A DNA stretch of 64,000 nt, taken from an uncultured Pantoea sp. GTDB lineage: Bacteria; Pseudomonadota; Gammaproteobacteria; Enterobacterales; Enterobacteriaceae. Positions 53,583 through 63,505 of this stretch are shown here, one piece after another. Position 1 is the stretch's first letter. The number at the start of each line of letters is the position of its first letter. The stretch is from NCBI GenBank assembly GCA_913778495.1, contig CAJYVD010000011.1, forward strand, positions 1-64,000, read 5' to 3'. The notes below the pieces were generated by a model, which was not told the DNA's origin, did no database searches, and saw only the letters and a program-made list of their open reading frames with translations. The position numbers and the translations under genes were made by a program.

Positions 53583-54780
53583 CTTTCACCTCAGTTAGGT
53601 TGGTAAAATACCAATGCTGTGGGGACAATTTTACATATCCTTCGGCACCGTAAAGAAACGACTTTCCTGCTAGCCGATCTTTTTCCAGTTCAATTTCAAC
53701 GTTAATGTAATCTCCTTGATATTGGTGACTGAAATTCCTGACCGCTTCCTTAGTAGCATTAAGGGCATTGTCTTGCAGCGATCCTTTTATACGGTAAACC
53801 GCGCTGTCCGCTTGCTTAATGACGGTGAAGGGGCTTAGCGTTTTAGCCATTTCTTGCTGTGCCTGCTGCAAAACTACACGGTCACTGAGGCGAGCGAAAT
53901 GAATCTCTTTGGCGTAGGGCATTAATTCAATTAACAGTTGAGTCAACGCGGCCTGCTCTTGCGTACCATTAATCCCCGCGCGTTCCGCGCTCAACACCAT
54001 TTCGGGTTCTGCCGCGTTATCCAATCGCAGTTGGTGAACGTTGACCTGCGGCCAGCGCGCGCGCACTGCTGATACAATGCGATGTTGTTCCTCAGGCTTA
54101 CTGATTACCACCGTATCGCGCCACTCGCTGGCACGAATCATTGCTCTCTGCGCCCTGACCTTAGCGTTTTGATCTTCTGCCAATACATAAAAAAGATTAT
54201 TTCGCCCTTGCAGCACCGTATAACGCGTTATTTCGTCTCCGATGAGCTGACGAATATCTTGTGCTCTTTTTTCTTGCCGTGGCGTTGAAGTGAGAATAAA
54301 CAGGCCAACGACCAGTAATATGACTGCTGCTGAAATAACAAGTAGCCAGCCGATACGGTTTTTTTTATCTGGATTGGAAATAACCGCGCGGGAGGGAAGC
54401 ACAAAGTCATTCACCTCTTGCGACCACGCTTCGTTCTCCGAACGTTTAATTGCTACCCACAGGCCCATTATCTCGTAGGGACGCTGCCACGGTAGGGTTT
54501 TTCGTACAGAATGACCCTCAGCGTTAGTGCATAAACTGACGTCTCCCTCGTGCTCTATGAGTGAAAACACAGCACCGAGCTCTTCATCAGGGATAAAAAG
54601 ATAGCCCGGTAACGCTATTTTCTCTTGATGCTGCCTGATTTCAGCGGCAGTCGCGATAATATATCGCGTTTCGCTATCCGTTATTTGGTATTCACAATCA
54701 GCCAGCGTGGTATTCAAAAAGCGAATAATATAACGCACATTTTCAGGATGATATTTACTGTATTCAGACATGGCATTCAT
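53566..54780 (-). CDS. prgH: Inner ring protein PrgH (SctD)
   Basis: A 404-residue inner-membrane ring protein (Salmonella PrgH 392). A cytoplasmic FHA-like domain (~1-140) is followed by one membrane helix (about 144-164, WLLVISAAVILLVVGLFILT) and three periplasmic ring modules. First gene of the prg/org operon. Start could be 54780 or 54771; neither has a strong ribosome site. HilA-box-like repeats lie about 50 bp upstream. Confidence 0.93.
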   Translation of the reverse strand: MNAMSEYSKYHPENVRYIIRFLNTTLADCEYQITDSETRYIIATAAEIRQHQEKIALPGYLFIPDEELGAVFSLIEHEGDVSLCTNAEGHSVRKTLPWQRPYEIMGLWVAIKRSENEAWSQEVNDFVLPSRAVISNPDKKNRIGWLLVISAAVILLVVGLFILTSTPRQEKRAQDIRQLIGDEITRYTVLQGRNNLFYVLAEDQNAKVRAQRAMIRASEWRDTVVISKPEEQHRIVSAVRARWPQVNVHQLRLDNAAEPEMVLSAERAGINGTQEQAALTQLLIELMPYAKEIHFARLSDRVVLQQAQQEMAKTLSPFTVIKQADSAVYRIKGSLQDNALNATKEAVRNFSHQYQGDYINVEIELEKDRLAGKSFLYGAEGYVKLSPQHWYFTNLTEVKDEFSK

Positions 54781-54828
54781 AATTAACTACGGAATGCCAC
54801 TAACGTAATCGCTTAAGGGGTGCACAAC

Positions 54829-54845
54829 ATGATAAAAAAATGAAA
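54829..54845 (-). promoter_or_regulatory. HilA-box-like direct repeat upstream of prgH
   Basis: On the minus strand TTTCAT-TTTTT-TATCAT: two hexamers fitting TNKCAT with 11-bp centre spacing, the arrangement I recall for HilA boxes at the Salmonella prgH and invF promoters. It lies 49-65 bp before the prgH start. Confidence 0.5.
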
Positions 54846-55003
54846 AACCCTCATCATATTTTATATATGGCTGCATGGCAGAGACGAAGGGACGCAGTGC
54901 GCCTGTTCAGCACGCTTAACGGTGGGCTATTTAACGCAGAAGATTAAATGCAGTGAATAACGGAAGATGTGACTGCCAATGGCCAGATATCACCGCTGAA
55001 TAG

Positions 55004-56059
55004 TTATATGGCCAACAGCAACTGACGTTCCAGCTGGGGATCTAACAGGGTGACGTGCAGCCCTACCAACCGCACCCCGCGTCCACCACGCCGCTCGTCC
55101 CATACCTGACGCGCCACGTTGATCATGTCTTCTTTATTGAGCAGCGGCCAAACATGCTCCTGAGTCGTTTGCTGAAAATCGTTGAATTTGAGCTTAACGC
55201 CCTGCCGCGCAATGTGCTTGTCCGGCCGAATCTGCCCCAAGCGACGATCCAACTCCGCATAAAGATAATCGATAATTTTTAAACACGCTTCCCAGCTATG
55301 AATGTCTTCCCCCAGCGTACGCTCCACACCGAGCGATTTACGTTCGCGCTCGACAATCACATCGCGGTCATCTATGCCGTGGCTGCGCTCCCACAGCACT
55401 CGGCCAAACTTGCCAAAGCGTTTGAGTAACAGGGCCAGGTCAGCGTGCTGCACATCAGCGCAGGTATGCAATCCCATCTCTTCCAGTTTGCGGGTCGCCA
55501 CTTTGCCCACCCCGGGGATCTTGCTCAGGGACAGCGAGCGTAAAAACGCGGGCATGGCCTGAGGCGTAATCACATATTGTCCGTTGGGCTTATTAAGATC
55601 GGAGGCGATTTTGGCGAGAAATTTAATCGGCGCGATGCCGGCAGAGGCCGTCAAACCGGTTTCACGCAGGATGTCAGCGCGGATCGCTTGCGCCATCAGC
55701 GTCGCCGATCCCTGACAGAGCGGCGTTGCCGTAACATCGAGATAGGCTTCGTCCAGCGACAGCGGCTCGATAAGCGGCGTGTAGCGGGCGAAAATCTCGC
55801 GGATTTGACGCGAGGCTTCTTTATAGGCGTCAAAACGACCTGGCAATAACGTCAAATGGGGACAAAGTTTGAGTGCGGTGGCGGTGGGCATCGCGCTGCG
55901 AACGCCGTATTTACGCGCCGGATAGTTTGCCGTGCTGATTACGCCGCGCTGTACGCGGCTGCCGCCGATGGCTATGGGAATATCGCGCAGGGAGGGATTG
56001 TCGCGCATTTCAACGGCTGCGAAAAAGCAGTCCATATCGACATGAATGATTTTGCGCAT
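55004..56059 (-). CDS. dinB: DNA polymerase IV
   Basis: A 351-residue Y-family translesion polymerase. Catalytic acidic residues lie in [17 protein letters not shown] and [10 protein letters not shown]; also [24 protein letters not shown] and [10 protein letters not shown]. Same length as E. coli DinB. Start at 56059 follows AGGAGGGCGT. A LexA box precedes it, so it is SOS-induced. Confidence 0.97.
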   Translation of the reverse strand: MRKIIHVDMDCFFAAVEMRDNPSLRDIPIAIGGSRVQRGVISTANYPARKYGVRSAMPTATALKLCPHLTLLPGRFDAYKEASRQIREIFARYTPLIEPLSLDEAYLDVTATPLCQGSATLMAQAIRADILRETGLTASAGIAPIKFLAKIASDLNKPNGQYVITPQAMPAFLRSLSLSKIPGVGKVATRKLEEMGLHTCADVQHADLALLLKRFGKFGRVLWERSHGIDDRDVIVERERKSLGVERTLGEDIHSWEACLKIIDYLYAELDRRLGQIRPDKHIARQGVKLKFNDFQQTTQEHVWPLLNKEDMINVARQVWDERRGGRGVRLVGLHVTLLDPQLERQLLLAI

Positions 56060-56073
56060 ACGCCCTCCTGATA

Positions 56074-56089
56074 CTGGACAAGTATACAG
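56074..56089 (-). promoter_or_regulatory. LexA (SOS) box of dinB
   Basis: On the minus strand CTGTATACTTGTCCAG, matching CTG-N10-CAG, 15 bp before the dinB start. Confidence 0.88.
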
Positions 56090-56301
56090 CAGAGAACAGG
56101 TTCGGCAATATTTCGCGGATGCTGAAATAAAGTTTACAAAATTGTGGTCGCCCTTGATGACATAAGCCGCCAATTTCATGGGCGCTGACTTGATTAAACT
56201 GCAGACAATGTTAATGTTGCGCTGCGGTAGCGGATATTTCCGATAATGCAATACAAGACGCGCTGCGTCATCGTCTCTCTTCACTTCAGGGTACACACAG
56301 A

Positions 56302-57045
56302 ATGGGCAGAATCGCACTGTTGTTTGCGATGATTCTTATGCCAGTCCTTAGCTGGGCAATTACGCCAGAGCCAGCACAGCCGCTGGCGCCGGTGAGCAAA
56401 GAGTTAAAGAAACAGTTATTAGGCACGCCGGTTTTCATCCAAATTTTCAAGGAAGAGCGGACGCTGGAACTGTACGGCAAAATCGGTAATGAATATCGCC
56501 TGCTGGATAGCTATCGCATTTGTAACTTTTCGGGCGGATTAGGCCCGAAGCGGCGCACGGGCGATTTCAAAAGCCCGGAAGGTTTCTACAGCGTGAAACT
56601 GAATCAGCTTAAGCCTGATAGCCGTTTCTATCGCGCGATCAATACCGGCTTCCCTAACCAGTACGATCGTGCCAAGGGCTATGACGGCAGCTACCTGATG
56701 ATTCATGGCGACTGCGTCTCGATCGGCTGCTACGCCATGACCAACGCCTCAATGGATGAGATCTTTAACTTCACCAACGCGGCGCTGCGTAACGGCCAGC
56801 AGGAAATTCAGGTCAATATCTATCCGTTCCGCATGACCGACACCAATATGCAGCGCCATCGGTACTCTACCTATATTTCCTTCTGGCGTGAGTTGCAGCC
56901 CGGTTACGCGTACTTTGCGAAGTACCACGTGCCGCCCACGGTGAACGTCACCGCCACCGGACAATATGCCGTGAACAACACGCCGGTGGTGTCGACGCCG
57001 GATGCGGCGTCGAAGTCATTCCTCGCGCTCTCCCAGGCAAAATAA
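56302..57045 (+). CDS. yafK: L,D-transpeptidase-family hydrolase YafK (DpaA)
   Basis: A 247-residue periplasmic YkuD-fold protein. Signal peptide 1-20; catalytic block [17 protein letters not shown] with His135 and Cys143. E. coli YafK (DpaA/LdtF) detaches Braun lipoprotein from peptidoglycan. Divergent from dinB. Its last 30 bp overlap the convergent yafJ 3' end. Confidence 0.95.
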   Translation: MGRIALLFAMILMPVLSWAITPEPAQPLAPVSKELKKQLLGTPVFIQIFKEERTLELYGKIGNEYRLLDSYRICNFSGGLGPKRRTGDFKSPEGFYSVKLNQLKPDSRFYRAINTGFPNQYDRAKGYDGSYLMIHGDCVSIGCYAMTNASMDEIFNFTNAALRNGQQEIQVNIYPFRMTDTNMQRHRYSTYISFWRELQPGYAYFAKYHVPPTVNVTATGQYAVNNTPVVSTPDAASKSFLALSQAK

Positions 57046-57783
57046 CGCCCATTCACCTGGCACAATTCGGTGCCAGGTTTCATTTCCCGTCAGCGGCTGC
57101 GTAGCGATCACTGTCACCACATCACGCGGCGTCGTTTGTTGTAAAAAATCGATCTCCACATCCTGATCCAGCAGCTTGGCTTTGCCGAAGGGCGCGCGCC
57201 GGGTAATCCAGTAAAGATTGGTGGAGCAGAACGCCATCAGATAGCGCCCATCTGATAACAACATATTAAACACGCCTTTCGCGCGCAGCTGCGTGGCCAG
57301 CTCGGCGATGAAGCGAAACACCGCGGGCCAGTTGCCGGGCGTACGCGGATATCGCTGTGCCAGCTGATGCAAAATCCAGCAGAACGCTTTCTCGCTGTCG
57401 GTTTCGCCTACGGGTCGAAAATTGCCCGTTTCCAGCTGGCGGTACTGCTTCAGCTGGCCGTTGTGGGCATAAGTCCAGTTACGGCCCCACAATTCACGGG
57501 TAAAAGGATGCGTGTTCTCCAGCGACACCTGACCCCGATTTGCCTGGCGAATATGCGCCACCACCGAGTGTGATTTAATGGGGTATTCCTGGACCAGTCG
57601 CGCAATCGGCGAGTTGAAGCTTGGCTGCGGATCTTTAAAGGTGCGGCACCCTTTTCCTTCGTAAAAGGTGATACCCCAGCCGTCTTTATGCGGCCCTGTG
57701 CCGCCGCCGCGCTGAACCAGACCGGTAAAACTGAAACAAATGTCTGTTGGGACATTTGCGCTCATCCCGAGCAATTCGCACAT
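57016..57783 (-). CDS. yafJ: Class II glutamine amidotransferase-like protein YafJ
   Basis: A 255-residue Ntn-type glutamine amidotransferase domain protein. After Met removal the nucleophile Cys2 is exposed ([14 protein letters not shown]), followed by [20 protein letters not shown] and [20 protein letters not shown]. Nearly identical in layout to E. coli YafJ (255). Physiological substrate unknown. Start at 57783 is required for Cys2. Confidence 0.95.
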   Translation of the reverse strand: MCELLGMSANVPTDICFSFTGLVQRGGGTGPHKDGWGITFYEGKGCRTFKDPQPSFNSPIARLVQEYPIKSHSVVAHIRQANRGQVSLENTHPFTRELWGRNWTYAHNGQLKQYRQLETGNFRPVGETDSEKAFCWILHQLAQRYPRTPGNWPAVFRFIAELATQLRAKGVFNMLLSDGRYLMAFCSTNLYWITRRAPFGKAKLLDQDVEIDFLQQTTPRDVVTVIATQPLTGNETWHRIVPGEWALFCLGEREE

Positions 57784-57832
57784 AGCCACCGCCTTTTTAT
57801 CAAGCCTCCCAACATGCGGGAGGCGTGCGTCA

Positions 57833-58411
57833 TTACTTCGCCATCTCTTTTTCAACCAGCAGCATCAGGATATGAATGACTTTGATGTGGATCTCCTGAA
57901 TGCGGTCGGCATAGCCAAAATGCGGCACGCGGATCTCAATATCAGCGCTCCCCGCCATTTTGCCGCCGTCCTTGCCCGTCAGCGCGATCACTTTCATGCC
58001 TTTTGCGCGGGCGGCTTCGATCGCCTTGATGATGTTGGCGGAGTTGCCTGACGTTGACAGCCCCAACAGCACGTCGCCTTCACGACCGACGGCTTCGATA
58101 TAGCGTGAGAAGACGTATTCGTAACCAAAGTCATTGCTCACGCAGGAGAGATGGCTGACGTCTGAAATAGCAATCGCCGGATAACCCGGACGGTTTTCGC
58201 GATAGCGACCGGTCAACTCTTCAGCAAAGTGCATCGCATCGCAATGCGAGCCGCCGTTACCGCAGGAGAGCACTTTACCACCAGCTTTGAAGCTGTCTGC
58301 CAGCAGCACTGCGGCGCGCTGAATGGCGTGAATATTCGCTTCATCACGCAAAAATGTATTGAGCGTATCGGCGGCTTCATTGAGCTCTGCACGAATAATG
58401 TCCTGATACAT
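57833..58411 (-). CDS. gmhA: Phosphoheptose isomerase
   Basis: A 192-residue SIS-domain enzyme converting sedoheptulose 7-phosphate to D-glycero-D-manno-heptose 7-phosphate, the first step of LPS inner-core heptose. Blocks: [56 protein letters not shown]. Same length as E. coli GmhA (LpcA). Upstream of yafJ on the same strand, divergent from fadE. Confidence 0.97.
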   Translation of the reverse strand: MYQDIIRAELNEAADTLNTFLRDEANIHAIQRAAVLLADSFKAGGKVLSCGNGGSHCDAMHFAEELTGRYRENRPGYPAIAISDVSHLSCVSNDFGYEYVFSRYIEAVGREGDVLLGLSTSGNSANIIKAIEAARAKGMKVIALTGKDGGKMAGSADIEIRVPHFGYADRIQEIHIKVIHILMLLVEKEMAK

Positions 58412-58614
58412 AGGGAGGTCCTTTAGAGGGAAGGTTGACCCGGCAAGTTTAACGGAATGGGCGAATGCCGCAAAGCGCTGCCGCGCGGGAAAGCCGCAAC
58501 GGCAGAGGCGCCCCTTGCCTTATCGCGCTAAAAAGGCTGATTTTGTGAGTTTGGTTGTAATTGCGATGTAAACAGATTGATAAAAGCGGAAGGCTGCTCT
58601 AGATCTAACCAGAT

Positions 58615-58631
58615 AACAGGTCAGACCTCTT
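58615..58631 (+). promoter_or_regulatory. FadR operator-like site upstream of fadE
   Basis: AACAGGTCAGACCTCTT matches the FadR operator (AnCTGGTCnGACCnGTT type, central GGTCAGACC perfect). It ends 22 bp before the fadE start, so FadR would repress until long-chain acyl-CoA is present. Confidence 0.75.
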
Positions 58632-58653
58632 ACTACTTACGGAGCGGTTCATT

Positions 58654-61098
58654 ATGTTGCTTGTCTCAATAATCGCCACGCTGATCTTGGTCGGCGTGCT
58701 GTTTTATCACCAAGTCTCCCTTACTCTGAGCAGCGCCATCGTGCTGCTGTGGACGGCGGCAATGGCGGCCGCCGGTCTCTGGACACCGTGGCTCCTTCTG
58801 CCGCTGGCGATTGTTCTGCTGCCCTTTAACCTTCCTACGATGCGTCGCAGCATGTTCTCTAAACCGATGCTGCACACGTTTCAAAAAGTGATGCCGCCGA
58901 TGTCACGCACGGAAAAAGAAGCCATCGATGCCGGCACCACCTGGTGGGAAGGCGACCTGTTCCGCGGCAAGCCGGACTGGCAGAAACTGCACAACTATCC
59001 GCAGCCGCGTCTCACCGAAGAGGAGCAGGCCTTTCTGGATGGCCCGGTTGAAGAAGCGTGCCGCATGGCCAATGACTTCGCGATCACGCATGAAATGGCC
59101 GACCTACCGCCGGAACTGTGGGCCTATCTTAAGCAACACCGTTTCTTCGCGATGATCATCAAGAAAGAGTATGGCGGCCTTGAGTTTTCGGCCTACGCTC
59201 AGGCGCGCGTGCTGCAGAAGCTGGCGGGCGTATCTGGCATTCTGGCGATTACCGTAGGTGTGCCTAACTCATTGGGCCCTGGGGAATTGTTGCAACATTA
59301 CGGCACTGATGCGCAGAAAGATCACTATCTGCCGCGTCTGGCGCGTGGCGAAGAGATCCCATGCTTTGCGTTGACCAGCCCAGAAGCAGGCTCCGACGCC
59401 GGTGCCATTCCCGATACCGGCGTAGTGTGCATGGGCGAGTGGCAAGGTCAGCAGGTGCTGGGTATGCGCCTGACCTGGAACAAGCGCTACATCACGCTGG
59501 CGCCGATCGCTACCGTGCTGGGGCTGGCGTTTAAACTTTCCGATCCCGACCATCTGTTGGGCGATAAAGAAGAGCTGGGGATCACCTGCGCGCTTATCCC
59601 GACCCACACGCCAGGCGTAGAGATTGGCCAACGCCACTTCCCTCTCAACGTGCCGTTCCAGAATGGTCCAACACGCGGCAACGATATTTTTGTGCCGATT
59701 GACTACATTATCGGTGGTCCGGCCATGGCGGGCCAGGGCTGGCGCATGCTGGTTGAGTGTCTCTCCGTGGGCCGCGGTATTACGCTGCCATCGAACGCCA
59801 CCGGTAGCCTGAAAACCCTGGCAATGGCAACCGGCGCCTACGCCCATATCCGTCGTCAGTTCAAAGTCTCCATCGGTAAAATGGAAGGCATCGAAGAGCC
59901 GTTGGCGCGCATTGCCGGCAATGCTTACGTGATGGATGCGGCCGCCACGCTGATCACCACCGGGATTATGCAGGGCGAAAAACCCGCCGTGCTGTCAGCG
60001 ATTGTGAAATATCACTGCACCCATCGCGGCCAGCGCGCCATCATTGACGCGATGGATATCGCCGGCGGGAAAGGCATTATGCTGGGTGAGAGCAACTTTC
60101 TTGCCCGCGCCTATCAGGGCGCACCGATTGCCATTACCGTAGAAGGGGCCAATATCCTGACGCGCAGCATGATCATCTTTGGTCAGGGTGCTATCCGCTG
60201 CCATCCGTGGGTACTGGAAGAGATGAACGCCGCCGCCAGTAACAATGTGAACGCCTTTGACCGCGCCCTGTTTAGCCATATCGGCCACGTGGGCAGCAAC
60301 GCCGTGCGCAGCCTGTGGCTGGGATTAACCGGCGGCCGCACCAGCGCCGCGCCAACGCGTGATGCGACGCGCCGCTACTATCAGCACATTAACCGTCTGA
60401 GCGCCAACCTTGCTCTGCTGTCCGATATTTCCATGGCAGTGCTTGGCGGCAGCCTCAAACGTCGCGAGCGCATTTCAGCGCGCCTGGGTGACGTGCTGAG
60501 CCAGATGTACCTGGCGTCAGCCACGCTCAAGCGTTATGAAGATGAAGGGCGTCACGAAGCGGATCTGCCGCTGCTGCACTGGGGCGTTCAGGACGCACTG
60601 CATCAGGCAGAAGTGGCGATGGACGATCTGCTGCGCAACTTCCCAAATCGCCTGGTGGCCGGCGCGCTGCGCCTGGTGATCTTTGCCGGCGGTAAGCATA
60701 ATCCAGCGCCGTCAGATAAGCTGGATCACAAACTGGCTAAACTGCTGCAGCTGCCCTCCGCCACGCGCACGCGTCTGGGACGCGGCATGTTCCTGACGCC
60801 TAGCGCGCACAATCCGGCGGGTCAGTTGGAGCAGGCGCTGCAGGATGTGATGGCTGCGGAGGTGATTCACGATCGCCTCTGCCAGCAGCAGAAAAAGCAC
60901 TTCTCGTTTACGCGCCTGGATGCGCTGGCGAAGCGGGCATTGCAAGAGGGCTGGATCGATGAAAGCGAAGCCGCCGTGCTGCAACGCGCTGAAGTCAGCC
61001 GCTTGAAAGCGATTAACGTCGATGACTTTGCGCCCGAAGCGCTGGCGTCGCCTAAACCCAACAGTAAAGCGCCCGCCCGCACCAGCGAGGCGGCATAA
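58654..61098 (+). CDS. fadE: Acyl-CoA dehydrogenase
   Basis: An 814-residue flavoprotein for the first step of fatty acid beta-oxidation (FAD-dependent 2,3-dehydrogenation of acyl-CoA). Two N-terminal membrane helices (1-55) are followed by the dehydrogenase core ([60 protein letters not shown]) and the FadE-specific C-terminal domain. Length equals E. coli FadE. Confidence 0.97.
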   Translation: MLLVSIIATLILVGVLFYHQVSLTLSSAIVLLWTAAMAAAGLWTPWLLLPLAIVLLPFNLPTMRRSMFSKPMLHTFQKVMPPMSRTEKEAIDAGTTWWEGDLFRGKPDWQKLHNYPQPRLTEEEQAFLDGPVEEACRMANDFAITHEMADLPPELWAYLKQHRFFAMIIKKEYGGLEFSAYAQARVLQKLAGVSGILAITVGVPNSLGPGELLQHYGTDAQKDHYLPRLARGEEIPCFALTSPEAGSDAGAIPDTGVVCMGEWQGQQVLGMRLTWNKRYITLAPIATVLGLAFKLSDPDHLLGDKEELGITCALIPTHTPGVEIGQRHFPLNVPFQNGPTRGNDIFVPIDYIIGGPAMAGQGWRMLVECLSVGRGITLPSNATGSLKTLAMATGAYAHIRRQFKVSIGKMEGIEEPLARIAGNAYVMDAAATLITTGIMQGEKPAVLSAIVKYHCTHRGQRAIIDAMDIAGGKGIMLGESNFLARAYQGAPIAITVEGANILTRSMIIFGQGAIRCHPWVLEEMNAAASNNVNAFDRALFSHIGHVGSNAVRSLWLGLTGGRTSAAPTRDATRRYYQHINRLSANLALLSDISMAVLGGSLKRRERISARLGDVLSQMYLASATLKRYEDEGRHEADLPLLHWGVQDALHQAEVAMDDLLRNFPNRLVAGALRLVIFAGGKHNPAPSDKLDHKLAKLLQLPSATRTRLGRGMFLTPSAHNPAGQLEQALQDVMAAEVIHDRLCQQQKKHFSFTRLDALAKRALQEGWIDESEAAVLQRAEVSRLKAINVDDFAPEALASPKPNSKAPARTSEAA

Positions 61099-61099
61099 C

Positions 61100-61132
61100 A
61101 AAAAAAGCCTCCGTTCATGGAGGCTTTTTTTA
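61100..61132. terminator. Bidirectional terminator between fadE and mtnK
   Basis: AGCCTCC-GTTCAT-GGAGGCT (7-bp stem) with A6 on the left and T7 on the right serves both converging genes. Confidence 0.9.
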
Positions 61133-61143
61133 TCGTCCGCGCG

Positions 61144-62343
61144 TTACGCCACCTGGCGGATGCGCGCCATCAGCGCATCCACATCCTCAACATGGTCGGC
61201 GGCCAAAATCAGCGCGCGTCCCAGCGTAATGCAGCTGCGAATACATTCGGTACGCATCGTGTCGTCCGGGATCGCTTTGAAATCGGCCACGTGCGACATA
61301 CCCACCGTGCGGCGAATAAGCTCCGTACCGCAGTAGCCAAGGGTATCGCGCCATACTTTACGCAGAAACGCCTCGGCATAGCCGGGATACGCCAGCGCCA
61401 CGTCGCGGGTTTTCTCGGCCGCCAGCGCCACAAAGCGGCGGCTGAAGTGGCTGCAAAGCGTATGCACATCGCTGAGTCGACGCTCGCGCCCTTCCGCTGC
61501 TTCGCGCGGCGCCAGCAGTCCCGGCAGGCAACAGTAGTTGATCAACAGATTGCCAATGGCGCTGCCGACATCAAACCCAATAGGACCGAAATAGCCGAAC
61601 TCCGCGTCGATCACTTTCAGGCTGCCGTCGGCAACAAAAATCGAGCCGCTGTGCACATCGCCGTGCAGCAGCGCTTCCGCATCGGCAAAAAAGCGGTGCT
61701 TCAGGCCCGCAACCGCAATTTTCAGCGCATCGTCATGACGCAAGCTCTCCACCAGCGGCTCCAGCGCCGCCGGATAGCTATTACGCTCATGCACGATAAA
61801 CGGATCGTTAAAGAACAGATCTTCTGTGATTTCGCACATTTCCGGATTGATAAAGCGGGCTACTTCGGCTTTTTTGGTGTGCGGATGCAAATAGAAATCG
61901 GAGGTGTGAAACAGGGTTTGAGCCAGATACTCGCCCAGCTGCCGCGCCGCTTCCGGATAGTAAGCGCCCTGCACCAGCTCGCTGCGCCAGATGCGGTGGC
62001 TGGATAAATCCTCCATCACCATCACCGCCAGTTCGGGATCGAAATGCGTGACCTTTACCGTATGCTGCGGACAATGCTGATAGTGCGCGATCAGCGTTTG
62101 CGCTTCCAGCCGCGCGCGATCCAGCGTCAGCGGCCAGGATTCGCCCACGCAGCGCACGTAGGGCAACGCCTGCTTGACCACGACGCGACTTTGCCCGCGA
62201 TCGTCGAAAATCTTAAACACCAGATTGAGGTTGCCATCGCCGACCTCCTCTGCGCTCACCAGCGCAGAGGGATCGTCTACGCCGCCAAATTGTTTAGCAT
62301 ATTCCACAGCGTCAGCAGCGGTGAAGGTACGGTATTGCGACAT
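61144..62343 (-). CDS. mtnK: S-methyl-5-thioribose kinase
   Basis: A 399-residue kinase of the choline-kinase-like fold that phosphorylates 5-methylthioribose (MTR) in methionine salvage. Catalytic loop [20 protein letters not shown] and metal-binding [20 protein letters not shown] are intact. Start at 62343 ([20 protein letters not shown]) fits Klebsiella MtnK (399). Divergent from mtnA over a shared MetJ-like operator. Confidence 0.96.
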   Translation of the reverse strand: MSQYRTFTAADAVEYAKQFGGVDDPSALVSAEEVGDGNLNLVFKIFDDRGQSRVVVKQALPYVRCVGESWPLTLDRARLEAQTLIAHYQHCPQHTVKVTHFDPELAVMVMEDLSSHRIWRSELVQGAYYPEAARQLGEYLAQTLFHTSDFYLHPHTKKAEVARFINPEMCEITEDLFFNDPFIVHERNSYPAALEPLVESLRHDDALKIAVAGLKHRFFADAEALLHGDVHSGSIFVADGSLKVIDAEFGYFGPIGFDVGSAIGNLLINYCCLPGLLAPREAAEGRERRLSDVHTLCSHFSRRFVALAAEKTRDVALAYPGYAEAFLRKVWRDTLGYCGTELIRRTVGMSHVADFKAIPDDTMRTECIRSCITLGRALILAADHVEDVDALMARIRQVA

Positions 62344-62372
62344 CGCCTGTTCCTCAGAAATCACCCGTATTA

Positions 62373-62396
62373 AGCCGTTTGGACGTCTATACATCC
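62373..62396. promoter_or_regulatory. MetJ operator in the mtnK-mtnA intergenic region
   Basis: Three tandem 8-mers, AGCCGTTT, GGACGTCT, ATACATCC, against the met box AGACGTCT (6, 7 and 5 of 8). Located between the divergent salvage genes, so methionine/SAM would repress both through MetJ, as described for mtn genes in Enterobacterales. Confidence 0.65.
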
Positions 62397-62448
62397 GCTA
62401 AGCATGTTGGCACAATAGCCGCTATTAACGCAACCGAGATTTCACATC

Positions 62449-63468
62449 ATGCAAACACTTCGTACCACTAGCCTGGAGGTCCGCGATAATCAGCTGTGGA
62501 TCCTTGACCAGCAGGCGCTGCCGCAGCAACAGAACTGGTTAGCGGCCCACACGGTCGCGCAGCTGGTTGAGCATATTCATGCGCTGCGCGTGCGCGGCGC
62601 CCCGCTGATTGGTCTCTCCGCCAGCCTGCTGCTGGCGCTGCTGGCGGAGCAAGGGCTGTCCCGCGCAGCGCTGGCCGAGGCGCTGGCAGTGCTGCGTGCC
62701 GCACGCCCCACCGCGGTAAACCTGATGAACAATCTGGATCGCATGAAACAGGCGCTACAGCAGGCGGATTACGCCGCAGCGCTGAGTGCCGAAGCCCTGC
62801 GCCTGGTGGACGAAGATAAAGCGCTGTGCGCCAGTATTGCGCGCGCCGGCAGCGCGCTGGTGAAACCGGGCAGCCAGCTGCTGACGCACTGCAATACCGG
62901 CGGCCTCGCCACTGCAGGCGTTGGCACCGCGCTGGGCGTGATTGCGGCCGCGCATCAGCAAGGGCACGTGCGCAATGTGTGGGTCGATGAAACCCGACCG
63001 CTGTTGCAGGGTGGGCGCTTAACCGCGTGGGAACTGGGCGAGCTGGGCGTGCCCTATACGCTGATTGCGGATGCGATGGCCGCCAGCCTGATGGCGCGCG
63101 GAGAGGTCGATGCGATCTGGGTAGGCGCCGACCGCATTGCCGCCAACGGCGACGTCGCCAACAAGATCGGCACCTACAGCCTCGCCGTGCTGGCGCATTA
63201 TCACGGTATCCCGTTCTATGTGGCCGCCCCGCACACCACGCTGGACCGTCAGTGCGTCAGCGGTGACGACATCCCAATTGAACAGCGGTCTGCCGCTGAA
63301 ATTACCGGCGTTGCGGGCAGCTTTGGCAGCGTGCAGTGGGCGCCTGCCAATGCCGCCGTTTACAATCCGGCGTTTGACGTTACGCCCGCCGCGCTAATTA
63401 GCGGCTGGGTGTTGGATACCGGCGTGGTCACGCCCGAACAGGTGGCAGCCGGGATTTTCCAGCCCTGA
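62449..63468 (+). CDS. mtnA: S-methyl-5-thioribose-1-phosphate isomerase
   Basis: A 339-residue eIF2B-like isomerase converting MTR-1-phosphate to methylthioribulose-1-phosphate. Motifs: [60 protein letters not shown], with catalytic Cys in HCNTGG and Asp in GADR. Product of MtnK is its substrate. Confidence 0.97.
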   Translation: MQTLRTTSLEVRDNQLWILDQQALPQQQNWLAAHTVAQLVEHIHALRVRGAPLIGLSASLLLALLAEQGLSRAALAEALAVLRAARPTAVNLMNNLDRMKQALQQADYAAALSAEALRLVDEDKALCASIARAGSALVKPGSQLLTHCNTGGLATAGVGTALGVIAAAHQQGHVRNVWVDETRPLLQGGRLTAWELGELGVPYTLIADAMAASLMARGEVDAIWVGADRIAANGDVANKIGTYSLAVLAHYHGIPFYVAAPHTTLDRQCVSGDDIPIEQRSAAEITGVAGSFGSVQWAPANAAVYNPAFDVTPAALISGWVLDTGVVTPEQVAAGIFQP

Positions 63469-63473
63469 AACAG

Positions 63474-63501
63474 CAGCGGGTCGGCAAAAGCCGACCCGCT
63501 G
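63474..63501. terminator. Hairpin between mtnA and mtnD (probable terminator)
   Basis: CAGCGGGTCGGC-AAAA-GCCGACCCGCTG, a perfect 12-bp stem between two converging genes. No T-tract on either side, so termination strength is uncertain. Confidence 0.6.
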
Positions 63502-63505
63502 CGCG

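Larger units (their letters stand above)
25040..54860 (-). other. SPI-1/Inv-Mxi-Spa type III secretion island
   Basis: A continuous minus-strand block of about 26 genes for a complete injectisome: rings (prgH, prgK, invG), needle and rod (prgI, prgJ), export gate (invA, spaPQRS), ATPase complex (invC, invI, orgB), sorting platform (spaO, orgA), ruler (invJ), gatekeeper (invE), translocators (sipBCD), chaperones, regulators. Gene order agrees with Salmonella SPI-1, but prg/org is joined head-on to hilA and inv in one direction. It sits between pepD and dinB, where E. coli strains carry other genes, including lateral-flagellum (Flag-2) loci near dinB. Confidence 0.93.

Noticed and set aside
55300-56317. 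Longer dinB start at 56317
   Set aside because: The extra 86 codons cover the LexA box and promoter; the DinB family begins at [12 protein letters not shown] (56059).
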